The position numbers and the translations under genes are program-made. The notes under the pieces were generated by a model. It made no database searches, was not told the DNA's origin, and saw only the letters and a program-made list of their open reading frames with translations. This document shows positions 1-11,192 of a DNA stretch of 64,000 nucleotides, in pieces (the stretch's first letter is position 1; each line of letters begins with the position of its first letter). Origin of the DNA: Holothuria scabra (lineage: Eukaryota > Echinodermata > Holothuroidea > Aspidochirotida > Holothuriidae); NCBI GenBank assembly GCA_037179385.1, contig CM074179.1:33423903-33487902 (forward strand). Reading direction: 5' to 3'.

Positions 1-790
1 AGGTTAGGCCTAATTGTTAGGATTCTAACGCTAGCGTAACTTCAGGCTAGCCTATGTCATGTGCAATGCCCGGGTACATTTTCACGATCGATTAAAGTGG
101 ATAAAAAGGATTAACTGCAATCCTTACGTCCTTGCATGGGATTTCGGCATCGTACGCCTTCCCCCATCCTAGGAACGACACAGCTATTTTGCCACAAGAA
201 CGGGATGCCTCCGATAAGTCACTTTGAAGTTTGACAGGCTCCCACCGTACGAGTTCACTGTCCAATGCTTGCCACTCAGTGTTTTTTTAAGTTTCTGCTT
301 GTCATTTTTGTTTCTGGATGGATTTCTTAATTTTTTTACTAAACTAAAACACTTTACAAAGCGAAATAAAATTGTAAAAATGAAAAGTGGTTCCACTGGT
401 TGCGGTAGGCGCACGGCACTGTCACCCCCGGAACGTTTATTCGGTACTAGCGTGGGTACGCTATCGCTACTACCACTGTTAGGCTATGCCTGGCCTGGGT
501 TTACTCACTTTGCGACAGTATCCTTCCATCAAAGAATATAAACCAGGACTTGCCATTGCAAAAAAGCTTAAGAATGCAAAATCAATTGCTTAAGACAAAA
601 GGGCAAGCAAGAAATGAAATACTTTTTTTTATTAAATACTTTATGCTTCATGCTTTGGTATAACATAAAAAGGCTTTGAGGTTGATTGTGTCGAGTGTTT
701 CATGTGAATGCGAGTTAGGATCGCGCGATGTTTCACTTGCAGTGAAAAGTAATGTTAGTCCGCAGTTGTTTACAATTTCACTTCAACTGT
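1..790. other. Non-coding DNA, no gene seen
   Basis: Both strands carry short open frames only, with no recognisable motif, splice pattern or repeat. The overlapping frames at 184-541 are antiparallel shadows of each other and look random. Confidence 0.5.
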
Positions 791-799
791 GCTGTTCAT

Positions 800-925
800 G
801 CGTCGGTTCGGCCGGGCTGGCTAGGCTGCACACGAAATAAACAACTTTGTTTGTTGATGGTTAAGCAGGAAGTCGGGTGAAACTTTTGTTGCAACGTGCC
901 CGTGTCGATGTACGTCTTAAAAAGA
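800..925 (+). mobile_element. 3' tail remnant of Tx1-like LINE
   Basis: The end of this stretch (about 893-922) carries the family 3' signature seen at the ends of elements A, B, D and E: a GTGCCCG-type word, then a GTnnATGTACGT-like word, then an A-rich tail. The preceding 'ggttcggccgggctggc' resembles the 3'UTR of the element at 34742-35195. No ORF2 sequence is left, so this is a severely 5'-truncated or decayed copy. No target-site duplication was found. Confidence 0.4.
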
Positions 926-1284
926 AACTTTAATCTCCCGACTCTCGATTTTGGTCCGATGTCGGGTGACCGTCATGAGAGGACGATCCACAATGCCGTG
1001 ATGCACCCATGGCTCGTCAAATTGTCTTCGTCAAGCAGGGTTAAAACGCAGATCTAGTCAGGTGTTTTAATCCCCAAGCTAGTGCCGCGGAACAACAGAA
1101 GAGAGCACGCACGCAAAAGTCAGTGTGTGAAAGACCACATGTAGAGCTAGATATTGTAGTATAAACGGTACGGTATACATGTTTACGTATACAATACAGT
1201 GCCAGGGTCCCATGCACTCTACGTACGCAGTACGTTGTACATACACAACATATACGGCTGGCCCAGGAGATCTACTACTAGCAC

Positions 1285-1305
1285 AGTACCAGCTCACTGT
1301 ACTGT
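1285..1305. repeat. Target-site duplication, 3' side of element C
   Basis: These 21 bases are identical to 3052-3072. The two copies exactly bracket the LINE-derived segment 1306-3051, as expected for a duplication made by target-primed reverse transcription. Confidence 0.85.
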
Positions 1306-3051
1306 TTTTCTTTTAACGTGCACAAAAACGGACACGACCACAACTGGCATGAAACGGAACCCATTCACTGAAAACTGAAACCACAGAAACGACGGACACT
1401 GAAAACTGAAATTACAAGGACACTTTAACAACGGACATGCCCACAACTGACAGAAAACGGAACTCCTACCAAAAACGGGAATCACGGAACAGAAACCACA
1501 AGACAGCCACCAAGTAAGTGTCACAATGCTTTGCAAACTCTCCCTCCTCACGCGCCTCAAAACGGACAGGGCAAAACCGGTTAGAAACACAACCCAGGCA
1601 CCGAAACTGAAATAATTGAGCCCTGCACAATATAATTATAGACCGGCCCGCACCCAAGCCAATTGCCCGATACCATTAAAACCATTCACCCACCGTCCCA
1701 CTTCTCTATATGTCTGCCTGGGACTTGACCACTTTGCTCCTAGGGCTTGGTATAGGTGCCCCAGCGTCATCAACCGGAGCCGACCTCTTTAGTGAAGGCT
1801 CTGAGACCCCACCCTCACAAAAATCAAACCAGCCCTCCCCTGATGGTGGATCCCTTGGAGGAGGCTCCAAGGCAGGCTCTGCACCATCTGACCTGTCGCT
1901 AACAGACTCAGAATCTGAGGAGAGCCGGAGGTCCTCAACCATCATCACTTCAATCTCCCCAGGTGTCAGTGGGGAGGACTGTGGGGAGGACTGTGGAGAG
2001 TCCACCTGAACAGCCCCATTGTTGCCCTCACACCCCTCAGAAACCAGGAAATCCCGCTCCACCTCTTGTGCTGCCTCTTCCAGTTCCTGAGTTGAATATT
2101 CTGTGTCTGGTTGCAAGGGTTCTGGAGCTGACCCTACATCCCCACTGGCACGAGCAGAATATGATGCAGGGCAGGCACCAAATACATGTCCCTCCCCACC
2201 ACAGAGGTTGCACCGCACACTGTTGGGACACTCAGCCTTGCCATGCCCCAACTGCAGGCATCTGCCACAACGTCTATTGGGACACAACTTGGCCTCGTGC
2301 CCCTCCACTCCACATTTAAAACAGGTGCGGGGCTGTCCCAAATACCTCATGTGGGCCTTTGAACCCCCCATGAAGAGAAAAGATGGTATGTCCCTCTTCA
2401 ACACCATACGGAACTGCCTCTTCCCATTGAGTATGCCCTTCATCTCACCATCACCATATGTACACAACCACATATCGGAGACAGTTCCGTACTGACCGAG
2501 AACCCTAGCAACCAGACCCTGTTCGACCTCATAGTTCAGGTACAACACCGTCACTACCACTGAACGATCATATGGGGTGACAGTGAGGCCGTCAACTCCC
2601 TTTAGGGAAGACACACCCTTCATTAGGGCTGCATAGGACCTGAACTTGAGGTCGTACGTGTTGCGGGCTTCCAGTGCCTGCAACATCTCTATTTCCTGAA
2701 CTTCAATTCCCTTGTTCCTCAACAATGCAAAAACTTGCGGCGGTGTAACATTTACCGCCGACCTAAACTCTAACTTAACAATGCTGCTATCCCTACACAC
2801 GGGCATAGCAGCGGAGGTTGTGGCACTAGGCCACGTACAAACACAACAGCAGAAAAACAAAACCCTCAGCTACAGTTTATTTACACGTGCTCCAACAAGC
2901 TCTGAAAGCGAGCGAGCAACTGTACTACACCCTATCTACAACACAGCAAAATAATGTACGGTACAACAAGCAAGCCAGCACAATGCACAGTACTAAAATT
3001 CAGCACGAGTGACCGGCGAGAGCTCCGCGAAAACACGTCCGCTCTCGACGA
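1306..3051 (-). mobile_element. ORF1-only Tx1-like LINE (element C)
   Basis: A minus-strand element of about 1.75 kb bounded by a perfect 21-bp direct repeat. Reading on the minus strand it has a 5'UTR homologous to that of element B (shared 'gcggagctctcg' and 'ctcgtgctga' blocks), an uninterrupted ORF1, about 30 bases after the ORF1 stop, then a jump to sequence resembling the last codons of ORF2 and the 3'UTR, ending in an A-rich tail. Relative to elements B and D, about 3.3 kb of ORF2 is missing. Because both termini and the duplication are present, the deletion probably predates insertion and the element was mobilised in trans, like mammalian HAL1 (half-LINE) copies. The alternative is a deletion after insertion. 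Confidence 0.75.
1706..2860 (-). CDS. LINE ORF1 protein, three CCHC knuckles (element C)
   Basis: Encodes the nucleic-acid-binding ORF1 protein of a Tx1-like LINE, expected to coat element RNA. The frame is open for 384 codons, but homology to the ORF1 of element B starts at the internal methionine at 2804-2806 (MPVCRDSS against MPGGRDST), so the likely protein is 366 residues. The N-terminal half has the two-lobed RRM-like pattern shared with element B. Near the middle are three CX2CX4HX4C zinc knuckles (CFKCGVEGHEAKLC, CGRCLQLGHGKAEC, CNLCGGEGHVFGAC). The C-terminal third is acidic and Ser/Pro-rich. Unlike B and D, no ORF2 follows. That it is uninterrupted although its ORF2 is gone suggests recent insertion or selection on ORF1. 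Assignment to the family is firm; activity is unknown. Confidence 0.85.
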   Translation of the reverse strand: MFFCCCVCTWPSATTSAAMPVCRDSSIVKLEFRSAVNVTPPQVFALLRNKGIEVQEIEMLQALEARNTYDLKFRSYAALMKGVSSLKGVDGLTVTPYDRSVVVTVLYLNYEVEQGLVARVLGQYGTVSDMWLCTYGDGEMKGILNGKRQFRMVLKRDIPSFLFMGGSKAHMRYLGQPRTCFKCGVEGHEAKLCPNRRCGRCLQLGHGKAECPNSVRCNLCGGEGHVFGACPASYSARASGDVGSAPEPLQPDTEYSTQELEEAAQEVERDFLVSEGCEGNNGAVQVDSPQSSPQSSPLTPGEIEVMMVEDLRLSSDSESVSDRSDGAEPALEPPPRDPPSGEGWFDFCEGGVSEPSLKRSAPVDDAGAPIPSPRSKVVKSQADI

Positions 3052-3072
3052 AGTACCAGCTCACTGTACTGT
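3052..3072. repeat. Target-site duplication, 5' side of element C
   Basis: Identical over 21 bases to 1285-1305. The neighbouring bases differ on both sides (a against c before, a against t after), so the match is limited to the duplication. Confidence 0.85.
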
Positions 3073-4069
3073 ACTAACTACTACACTGCTGTAGCCTAGG
3101 CATAGTTTGAGAACAGCTATCCGAAACTCTTCAGGTTTCGTCGAAAGCTCCTCACATACCAGGTTGTGGCTTCTGTTCTATTCAGCCAGTCTAGAGCAGG
3201 ACCACTCAGTGTTTGCCCTTTGGAGGGCGTACTTGTCCATTTGGGACGTTAAGCTCCTTAAGGGAGCAGAACTCCTCCGTGAGTAATCGTTTGGTTTTCG
3301 CCCCTTGGCTCTTCGCCAGAGAATCGTGGGGACTTTTAGAAAAAAGGCATAGCGCTAGCCCACCGTACCTTAGCTCATACTACAAAATGACGTCCATGCA
3401 GTATCGATCTTAGGGCTAGAGTGAAGATGCCTTGACAGTTTTGGGAATGAAACATTTGAGGGAAAGTCTCTTGGAAGTCAGCTGGTTGTGCCAATATATT
3501 TAACCCCAAGGAAAAGCATGCCATAAAGTTTCTTTAATATTTCTGTTGTACAATACATGGCAGACCCCTAGCTTCAGTGAAAAGGGGGCAGGGGAAGCAG
3601 CTGAAGGGAACAATCTGTGCATGCAAGGTGCTGTGCACCATTGTCCGGGGGTTCAGAGGAAGCCCCCTTAAGCTCCTGTGTTTTATTGTAGCTTTCCTCA
3701 GTAGTGAGATATAAGCACCTCACATAAGTTCAGCAGTGTTCTCCTCAACTGGAAAATGACACCTGGGGGTTGAGTAGAATTGCAATGTGGCATATAAAGT
3801 GACAGTTTGTGTTCATGTTTGTCTAATGTAAAATGCATATAGCCTGTATACATGTTGCATTCTAAAGTCTCACTGAAGTAGTAAAATAGTCCAATATTAT
3901 TTTTTTTTTATTTTATTTTTTATATATCATGTCAGACTTCAAACCCTTTATCGATATCTTAATTTAAAGATGTACCTTTGTGCAAAATGCATTCAGTTCT
4001 CATCAAGGTCACATGATGGTTTGTAATGTGGGCACATTGTCTCCTATTCCTTTTGCTTTTAGGTATTAC

Positions 4070-4100
4070 TGATTCCTTGCCATAGGCAGGCAAGGAATCA
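4070..4100. repeat. Perfect 12-bp inverted repeat
   Basis: TGATTCCTTGCC at 4070-4081 is followed after a 7-base loop by its exact reverse complement at 4089-4100. It is too short for a canonical pre-miRNA and is not next to a gene, so no function is assigned. Confidence 0.7.
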
Positions 4101-4130
4101 TTGCGATGGTGACTTGTGTGTATGTGTGAG

Positions 4131-4132
4131 TC

Positions 4133-4171
<39 letters not shown>

Positions 4172-4172
4172 G
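4131..4172. repeat. (TG)n(TA)n microsatellite
   Basis: A tract of TG dinucleotides runs directly into a tract of TA dinucleotides. Confidence 0.9.
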
Positions 4173-5631
4173 TGACACTTAGCTTGTAAACAGGTATCTC
4201 AAGGTAGGAATGGCCAACACTTTTCATATTCAGTATATAGATTTGTCATGTTAAGAGTGAGAACCCTATTATTTTTGGTTGACATCAAATTCATAAATTT
4301 TATTGTGTCACATATCTGGCACTCTTTCTAGCTCAAGACAGACACCCTTTTTCGCTCACACATGTGAACAATACATGTGTGATGTTATAAAATGAGGCGG
4401 ATGGCTTCAACTTTTCAAAAACCCTCTTTGTTTTGATGAGTGGAGATTTGAGGCTGAGATGTAGGGATATGATCGTTTGTCATCAGAGCATTAGCACCTA
4501 CCTATTTGCATTTTGAAAAGGGATATTTAAATTTGGTGTTAAAGCTGTTATTGTAGATCTGAGTTCACTGTACCTGCTTAACAGGTTGGTCTATGCAATC
4601 TGAAGCAACACTGTGGTCAGTGTGGCTTAATACCTGACATGAAATAGGCTTAACCTAATAGTGTGATGACATCTCCCATTTTGTTCTGTTCAATTGAGTT
4701 ATTGAACTGTTTCGAGTTCAAGTGCAGTAGCCTGTAGGAGACTTAGTCTTGCAAGTGCAGTAGCCTGTACTGGAGACCCAATCAGTGCAAACCTTGTGTT
4801 TAGAGTGTTTACACCTGGTGGGTGGGTGGGTAGGTGCATTTAAATGTACTTTGCAATACTTGAAGAGTTCGGCACATTATTCAAAGTTATTTTTTTTTTT
4901 TTTAATCATGCTGCTAAAAACAGTATGGAGCCTTTTCCGGCTTTCCTAATTTGAGAAAATATGCACTTATATAGTTGTAGATACATCTGTTATAGAAATA
5001 TGTCAGTTGCAGGTTTACATGCCTTAACATACCTGTGATGTGGGTTTTGATTTGTTTTAAAAATTATTGTCTTCTCTTCTCTCCCATTTACCTTTGTAGG
5101 GTTAAACGGGTTGTTGGGGAGTGGATGCATAAATGACTATTGGTTCTTTTTATGTTTCTATTTTTAACAGACAAGAGAAATTGTGTGAGCTACACAACAG
5201 CATTGCTGTTCAGTTATGTTTTTTGGCGCAGTTGCCGCGATCTCCGGCATTTTTTTTTTCACGAGAGCACCAGTCTATTTTTCAGCTTTGCACAAATATA
5301 TAAAACGGGAGTTGTAATACTGTATATACATTCCTTTGAAAATGAGTATCTCCCATTAATCATGCATGGTATTGAGATGTGCATTCCACTCATTAAACAG
5401 AAAAAAATGCATCTTTTGAAGTCTACTTTAGTCCCTGGTAAATTCATATGTACTGCTCAGCAGCATCAGCATGTTGTGAAATGCTTAATATCATACAGCT
5501 ATTCATATTTCCTTTTGAATTAATATTGATAATGGAATTGTTATTTATCAATATGGCCATTGCTTTAAACTACCAAGTGGTGTAGTTGCACTGCTGCGTT
5601 TCCTATCAAGAGGTGCCATCAATTTCTCAGG

Positions 5632-5919
5632 CATGGGCGTCTGCAGGTATGGGCAAGGGGGGTACTTCCGCCCCCCCCCCCCCCCGAAAATCAAAAATTT
5701 TGAAAAAACGTATAAAAATCAAAGCTAAAACCAAAACAAACGTGTTTTCCAAGTTTCTATGCGAAAAAAGGGTTTAGAAATGCCATTTCCGGCGATCTTG
5801 GAGGCATTTGGGGCTGAAATTTTTGCATGCTTTGTGTCAATTCATGGTGACTTGGAGGTTTTGCCCCTCCCTAGAAATTTTGCCCCCCCCCCCCGACTTT
5901 TTTTCTGCGGACACCCATG
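5632..5919. mobile_element. hAT-type MITE, 288 bp
   Basis: Ends in CATGGGCGTCTGCAG at the left and CTGCGGACACCCATG at the right, imperfect terminal inverted repeats. The flanks are 'ttctcagg' (5624-5631) and 'ttttcagg' (5920-5927), an 8-bp duplication with one mismatch, as expected for hAT superfamily elements. The interior holds two long C runs and no transposase. Related sequence lies at 42919-43676, where the ends are shorter and less alike, and near 45070-45299. Confidence 0.75.
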
Positions 5920-5929
5920 TTTTCAGGAA

Positions 5930-7415
5930 TGGATATACATTTTGCATCTTGATAAACTAAGAGATAGGCCTATTGTTTATGTTTAAGGGTAATAACTACT
6001 CTAGTTTATTACAAAAGTTGTTTCCCATAGTGTGTTGCTAAAAAGAGTCCAACAAAACATCTGCGTCATGAAAGGACGAGTTTTTCACTTTTTGGTATTC
6101 TCATCAGATTTCAATTTAAATTTAAACTACTGTGAAGTTCACAAATAAATAAAGTAATATTAAAACAAAAGCTGTATTAGTGTTCTCGTTTAACAGATAC
6201 ATGTGATTTTTAAGCAAGTTTTCATTTCTCTCAGTGGATTGACTGGCATTCGACAGCAATGGTCAACAGAGAGTTCAAGTTGTTCTGCGAAAATGAAAGT
6301 TACCAGCTGAAAGCTGCTTTACTTCGGCATGATATCATACGGCGTTTTGGAAAGCTATTCCTTCTTAGGTTGAGGGCTTCCTAACCGCATGATCTTTTCA
6401 TGGACAGAAACCCTGTTGCCATGGTCAGACACAATGCTGTCATGGACGGACACATTTCTTGCCACGAACAGATGATGTGAATGGAAATAAGCAAAATCTG
6501 TCATCACTGACGTCGTTCAGTTTTCACACTATTCTCTGCACAGAGATAAATGTGAAGAGATAGACACTGGTTTGCGAACCTTGATTTCCCCATTATGGTA
6601 TACATTTAGTCACAGGGGTAGTAAAATGGTGTTATGAATGGACTATTTTGTCTGTCCATGAGCAATGGTAAAATAAACCAGGTGTTCATATCCAACCAAA
6701 ACAGCACCCATTGACACTAAAATGAATGCTACCACTCAGGCCACTTTTTACCAAAAGGAGCCCCTATAGTCCCATTTATGCGTATATCATTGTAAATATT
6801 GACTGTTGCTGGTAAATACCATCACCTGGTTGCACCAAAGGAAACCAGGAGGCACTTTTTCAGTGAAAGTGGCTCCTGGTTCAGCTATTTTTATTTCACC
6901 TTGTCCATGACAGAAGCATTGTTTGTATCTCACAACTACAAAGTATGTATGTTGTATGAATATGAAAAAAGTACCTCCCCGTGTGTTTAATAACACACAA
7001 CTTTATAAAATAAAAAAAATAAAATTGCTGATGATTGAAATAACCAGCTTAAATGATTGCGATTAGTGTGGAGTGTCCGATAGGTGACTTGCTTTCTAAA
7101 ACCCCATGATTACATGATACTGCATAATGTAATATATAATAAATCCAAGAAGGAGATCATTTTTTTGGCGGGGGGAGGGGGAAGGCTGCTTAATACTGCT
7201 AAGTTCTTCAAACTAGTAGACATGTTTCTGCTCGTTTTCAGTTTTGAGCCTCTTTAGTAATAGTTGTCAGACTCTGACCTTCGTCCTGGTCTTCAGCAAC
7301 AGACAGGCATATGACTGGCAACTCCTAAAATTAGAGGAAATAAATTGGAAAACGACAGTGTGCAAGAATTAGCCCTGCACTCTCTCTGCTGGGGGCCCCC
7401 TGGTTCAGTTCTGGT
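5930..7415. other. Non-coding DNA
   Basis: No gene is supportable. The frames on both strands at 6787-6996 are short antiparallel shadows. An A/T-rich stretch and a G-rich run (about 7168-7181) occur near the right end. Confidence 0.5.
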
Positions 7416-7417
7416 CT

Positions 7418-9795
7418 TCGTCGGGAGCGGACGTGCTCGTGTGCTTTGCGTGGAGGCGGAGGAGAAACCAACCATCAAATTTTACCAGGACGTCACAAAG
7501 TATGCCATTGATCGCCGTGTAAGAGCAGTCCGTGACGTCCATGGTACAGTACAGAAGGACCCCATCGACATTGTAGAAGTATATAAGAACTTCTATGAAC
7601 AGCTTTACACCCAGGGAGATGTCGATGAGGATCTTCAGCAGTCCCTTTTAGATAATATTAACAAGTTCCCCTCTACAGAGCAGAACGATGAACTTGGTTC
7701 CCCCTTGACTGTCGACGAGCTCTGGAAGGCAGTGGCGAAAATGAAGGCCGGAAAGTCACCTGGGTCGGACGGTATTCCGGTAGAATTCTACAAACGCTTT
7801 TGGGGTACCGTGGGACACGATCTCCGCGATGTATTCACCTCCGCCTTCCTCGCTGGATCGTTGAGCCCGTCGCAGCGCACAGGAGTGATTACCTTGTTGC
7901 CCAAGTCTGGAGACCCCCTTGAACCGAAAAACAAGCGACCAATTACTCTTTTAAATGTGGACTACAAGATCCTGGCGAAAGCTCTTTGCAACAGATTGGG
8001 CTCTGTCATGCCGGATCTTGTAGGTCCTTTTCAGACATGTGCGGTGCGGGGACACAGTATTCAGCAAAACCTCTGGTTGGTGCGGGACTTAGTTGAGTTT
8101 GTGACAGACCGTGATCTTCCATGTGCGCTTGTCTCCCTCGATCAGGAGAAGGCCTTCGACATGGTTGATCACGGATTCCTTTTTAAAGTCTTGATGAAGT
8201 TTAGTTTGAAATCCAGGTTTTGTTAAATGGATCGCCTTATTGTATAAAAGTGTATATAGTCGTGTTATTGTAAATGGCCTACCGTCGGACCCCTTCAGGG
8301 TCCAGCGCGGGGTACGCCAGGGGTGCCCCCTGTCACCTTTACTCTATGTGTTATTTAGTGAATCCCTTGCGAGAGCCCTCGAAGTTGAGCTTTTGTTCCG
8401 CTCTTTTCGCATACCCGGTGGAGCTGAAGTCAAGTGCCTCCAGTATGCTGATGACGTCACATGCATAGTCTCTGACCTAGCTTCCTTCAGGGCCCTTACT
8501 GGCACCCTGTCCACGTTTCAAAGAGCGACAGGTGCCAAACTGAATCCCACAAAGACCAAAGGACTTCGTCTAGGTAAGTGGCGGTGGAAACGGCTACCCT
8601 TCACAGCATCATGGGTTGACGACGCCATGAAAATCAATGGTATATGGTTCGGTTACGGCTCTCCCGAGTTACTTACCTGGAATGAGAAAGTGGACCTGGT
8701 GGAGGCTAGGATCACAGACTACGGAGGACGCTACATTAGTCTGTTGGGGAAAGTAACTGTAATTAATCGTTTCATCTACCCTCTCTTGTGGTACCCGGGC
8801 ACTGTTCTGGCTGCTCCAGAAAGTGTCCTTGTGCGACTTGAGAGGGTTGTCTTTAAGTTCCTATGGTCAGGGAAAACGGAGCTGGTCAAAAGGAAGGTGG
8901 TGTACCAGGACCTTCAGCACGGGGGACTTGGCCTTGTGCATTTTCCCTCAAAGCTCCGTTTTCTCCTGGCCAAGTGTATTTTTAGTGCTGTGGAAAGTGA
9001 AATGCCATTTTCCTACTTTGTCCGTTATTGGGGGGGGGGGGGAATATCACTGTCGGCCAGGCCCAACCGAACAACTGTGCATTGGGACCGGAAGTGTGGC
9101 GCGTAGTGCACAGCAGGTCACTAGACTACCGCCAGCGAGACCTGTTGTGGCGAATTGCACACGATGCCATCGTTACCAACCTCAAGCGCCTCCGGTGGCG
9201 TCTTGGAGATGGCATTTGTGGGAAAGTGGGAGAGTGTGCCTCATCTGTTTTGGCACTGTAGCTTTGTGGCCTTCCTCTGGGAGTGGTTTCAAGTCCTGGC
9301 TGACCGCCTGACGTTTTGTAACACCTGTGCTGTCAGCCAGGACTATGCTTTGTACGGTCTATCGCCCCCACCATGTAACACAAGTGTTCATGGTATACTC
9401 ACCTTTGTTTCGGCATCGGTTAAGCTGGCCATATGGAGAGACCGTTGTAATATAGTCTTTAGGAGGGAGGGGAGGCCTGCGGACGTCGTCCTGGCGTCGG
9501 TGAGGACGGAGATTAAACTGAAGGTTGAGGCAGACTTCATTCGTCTGCCGAGGTCGACGTTCGGCAGGCGGTGGGGGCCAATTATTTCGGTGAGGGCGGG
9601 GCGGGTGGTAGTTAACCTGTAACCATGTGTGGTTAAATATGTAAATAGCTTTGTATATAGCTACACAAATTTTTGTTTCTTGGTGAATGTTAAGGTTCTG
9701 TAAATAGCCTTTGCCTTTGTGTTTTTGTCCGGTCTGGTTTGAGTTCCTGTCCCTTTGTTTCTCAGTGCCCGTTTTGATGCACTTAAAAAGCACCG
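7418..9795 (+). pseudogene. Tx1-like LINE copy, decayed ORF2 (element A)
   Basis: A broken ORF2 (reverse transcriptase) copy. Homology to elements B and D runs from about residue 345 of ORF2 (the CVEAEEKPTIKFYQD region) through the RT domain, with YADD preserved at about 8447-8458, to the 3'UTR and the family 3' end near 9790. Breaks seen: a one-base frameshift at about 8218, where the first open frame ends at 8226 and the next starts at 8240; a loss of about 200 bases at about 9035-9090 next to a G run; and a loss of about 19 bases near 9219 that removes part of the C-terminal Cys/His cluster. The 5' edge is unusual: 'tcgtcgggagcggacgtg' at 7418-7435 matches the very 5' end of element C and is fused directly to ORF2 interior. 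No target-site duplication was found. Confidence 0.85.
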
Positions 9796-10092
9796 TTTTC
9801 ACGGAGCTCTCGTCGATTGCTCGTGCTGACTTTTGGCACTGTGCTGCTCTGTGCTAGCTTGTTTATTTGGTATACTATACTGTAATAAACTATACTGCTG
9901 TCATATTATTGAAGCGTTGGGTGCGGTCTTTTTCTTGGGAATAGAGGTTTGGTCGTGCTGGTTTTAAAGCACGTCTGTTCAACAGTTGTGGTTTGTGTTG
10001 AGTTACCTTACTATTTTCACCTACCTTGGTTTGATTAAAGGTGCTGAAGTTTTTTCTACTGTGTGGCCTCGTGCCACAAACCCTTTGCTGCT

Positions 10093-11178
10093 ATGCCCGG
10101 TGGTCGGGATAGCACGATTGTTAAGTTGGAGTTTTCGTCGGGGGTGAGCGTACCTCCCCCACAGGCGTTTACTGTGTTAAAGAAGAATGGGGTCGGTATT
10201 AAAGATATAGAGATGTTGCAGGCGCTTGCAGCCCGCAACACGTATGACCTAAAGTTCAGGTCCGATGCTGCCCGAGTAAAAGGTGTGTCATGCCTGAAGG
10301 GGGTAGAAGGGCTCACTGTCACACCATACGATCGCTCTGTGGCTGTGACAGTGTTATACCTGAACTGCGAGGTCGATCAGCGCTTGGTTGCGAGGGTTCT
10401 GAGCCAATACGGATCTGTCTCTGACATGCGGTGGTGCAAGTATGGTGAGGGTGAGTTGAAGGGCATTCTCAATGGGAAGAGACAGTTCCGTATGGAACTG
10501 AACAGGGATATTCCATCCTTCCTGTTCATAGGGGGTTCGAAGGCCCACATAAGGTACTTCGGGCAGCCACGCACCTGCTTCAAGTGTGGTGAAGAGGGCC
10601 ATGAAGCCAGATTGTGTCCCAACAGGCGTTGTGGCAGGTGCCTTCAGGTGGGGCATGACAAGGTGGAGTGTCCAAACAAGGTGCGGTGCAACCTTTGTGG
10701 GGAGGAGGGACATGTTTCTGGTTCGTGCCCCACATCCTACTCTGCCCATGCCAGTGCGGATGTGGAGAAGTCACCCGAACCCTCGCAACCAGACCAAGAA
10801 TATTCCACTCAGGAATTGGAGGAGGCAGCTAATGAAGTGGAACAGGATTTCCTTGCCTCGAAACAAATTCAGGAGGCAGACTCCTTACCATACCCCCCAC
10901 TGGCACCCGTGGAGGCTGATGTCATGGCAGTGGAGGAGGACTTGCAGCTTTCGTCTGACTCCGAGTCCGTCTCTATGTCACATGATGGGGAGTCTGCCTC
11001 GGAGCCTCCTCCGAAAGATCCACCTTCTGGGGAGGGCTGGTTTGATTTATGCCAGGGGGAGAAGTCTACCTTAAAGAGATCGGCCTCAGGCGAGGTGTTA
11101 GACCCGGGGGTCCACCATTCTGGGGTACCTATACCGAGCCCACAGGTTAAAAAGGCCAAGTCTCAGGTGGACACGTAG
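10093..11178 (+). CDS. LINE ORF1 protein, three CCHC knuckles (element B)
   Basis: ORF1 of the Tx1-like LINE, a predicted RNA-binding partner of ORF2 in the retrotransposition particle. The frame is open from an upstream ATG at 10063; the ATG at 10093 is chosen because homology with the element C protein starts there (MPGGRDST), giving 361 residues. An N-terminal two-lobed RRM-like region is followed by three CX2CX4HX4C knuckles (CFKCGEEGHEARLC, CGRCLQVGHDKVEC, CNLCGEEGHVSGSC) at about residues 168-230, then an acidic, Ser/Pro-rich tail. It ends 14 bases before the ORF2 ATG, in a different frame, so ORF2 would need reinitiation or another downstream-start mechanism. No break is seen. Confidence 0.88.
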   Translation: MPGGRDSTIVKLEFSSGVSVPPPQAFTVLKKNGVGIKDIEMLQALAARNTYDLKFRSDAARVKGVSCLKGVEGLTVTPYDRSVAVTVLYLNCEVDQRLVARVLSQYGSVSDMRWCKYGEGELKGILNGKRQFRMELNRDIPSFLFIGGSKAHIRYFGQPRTCFKCGEEGHEARLCPNRRCGRCLQVGHDKVECPNKVRCNLCGEEGHVSGSCPTSYSAHASADVEKSPEPSQPDQEYSTQELEEAANEVEQDFLASKQIQEADSLPYPPLAPVEADVMAVEEDLQLSSDSESVSMSHDGESASEPPPKDPPSGEGWFDLCQGEKSTLKRSASGEVLDPGVHHSGVPIPSPQVKKAKSQVDT

Positions 11179-11192
11179 CCACTCATTTCACC

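Larger units (their letters stand above)
3075..5630. other. Non-coding AT-rich DNA
   Basis: About 2.5 kb with no supportable gene. The longest open frame (plus, 5140-5523) has no recognisable motif and lies in AT-rich sequence. The only structures seen are a perfect hairpin at 4070-4100 and a dinucleotide tract at about 4131-4172. Confidence 0.5.

Noticed and set aside
224..541. 105-codon plus-strand frame
   Set aside because: Composition driven by T runs, overlapped by an equal antisense frame, no homology pattern.
1963..2495. Overlapping plus-strand frames over LINE C ORF1
   Set aside because: Shadows of the real minus-strand ORF1; similar shadows occur opposite ORF1 and ORF2 in elements B and D.
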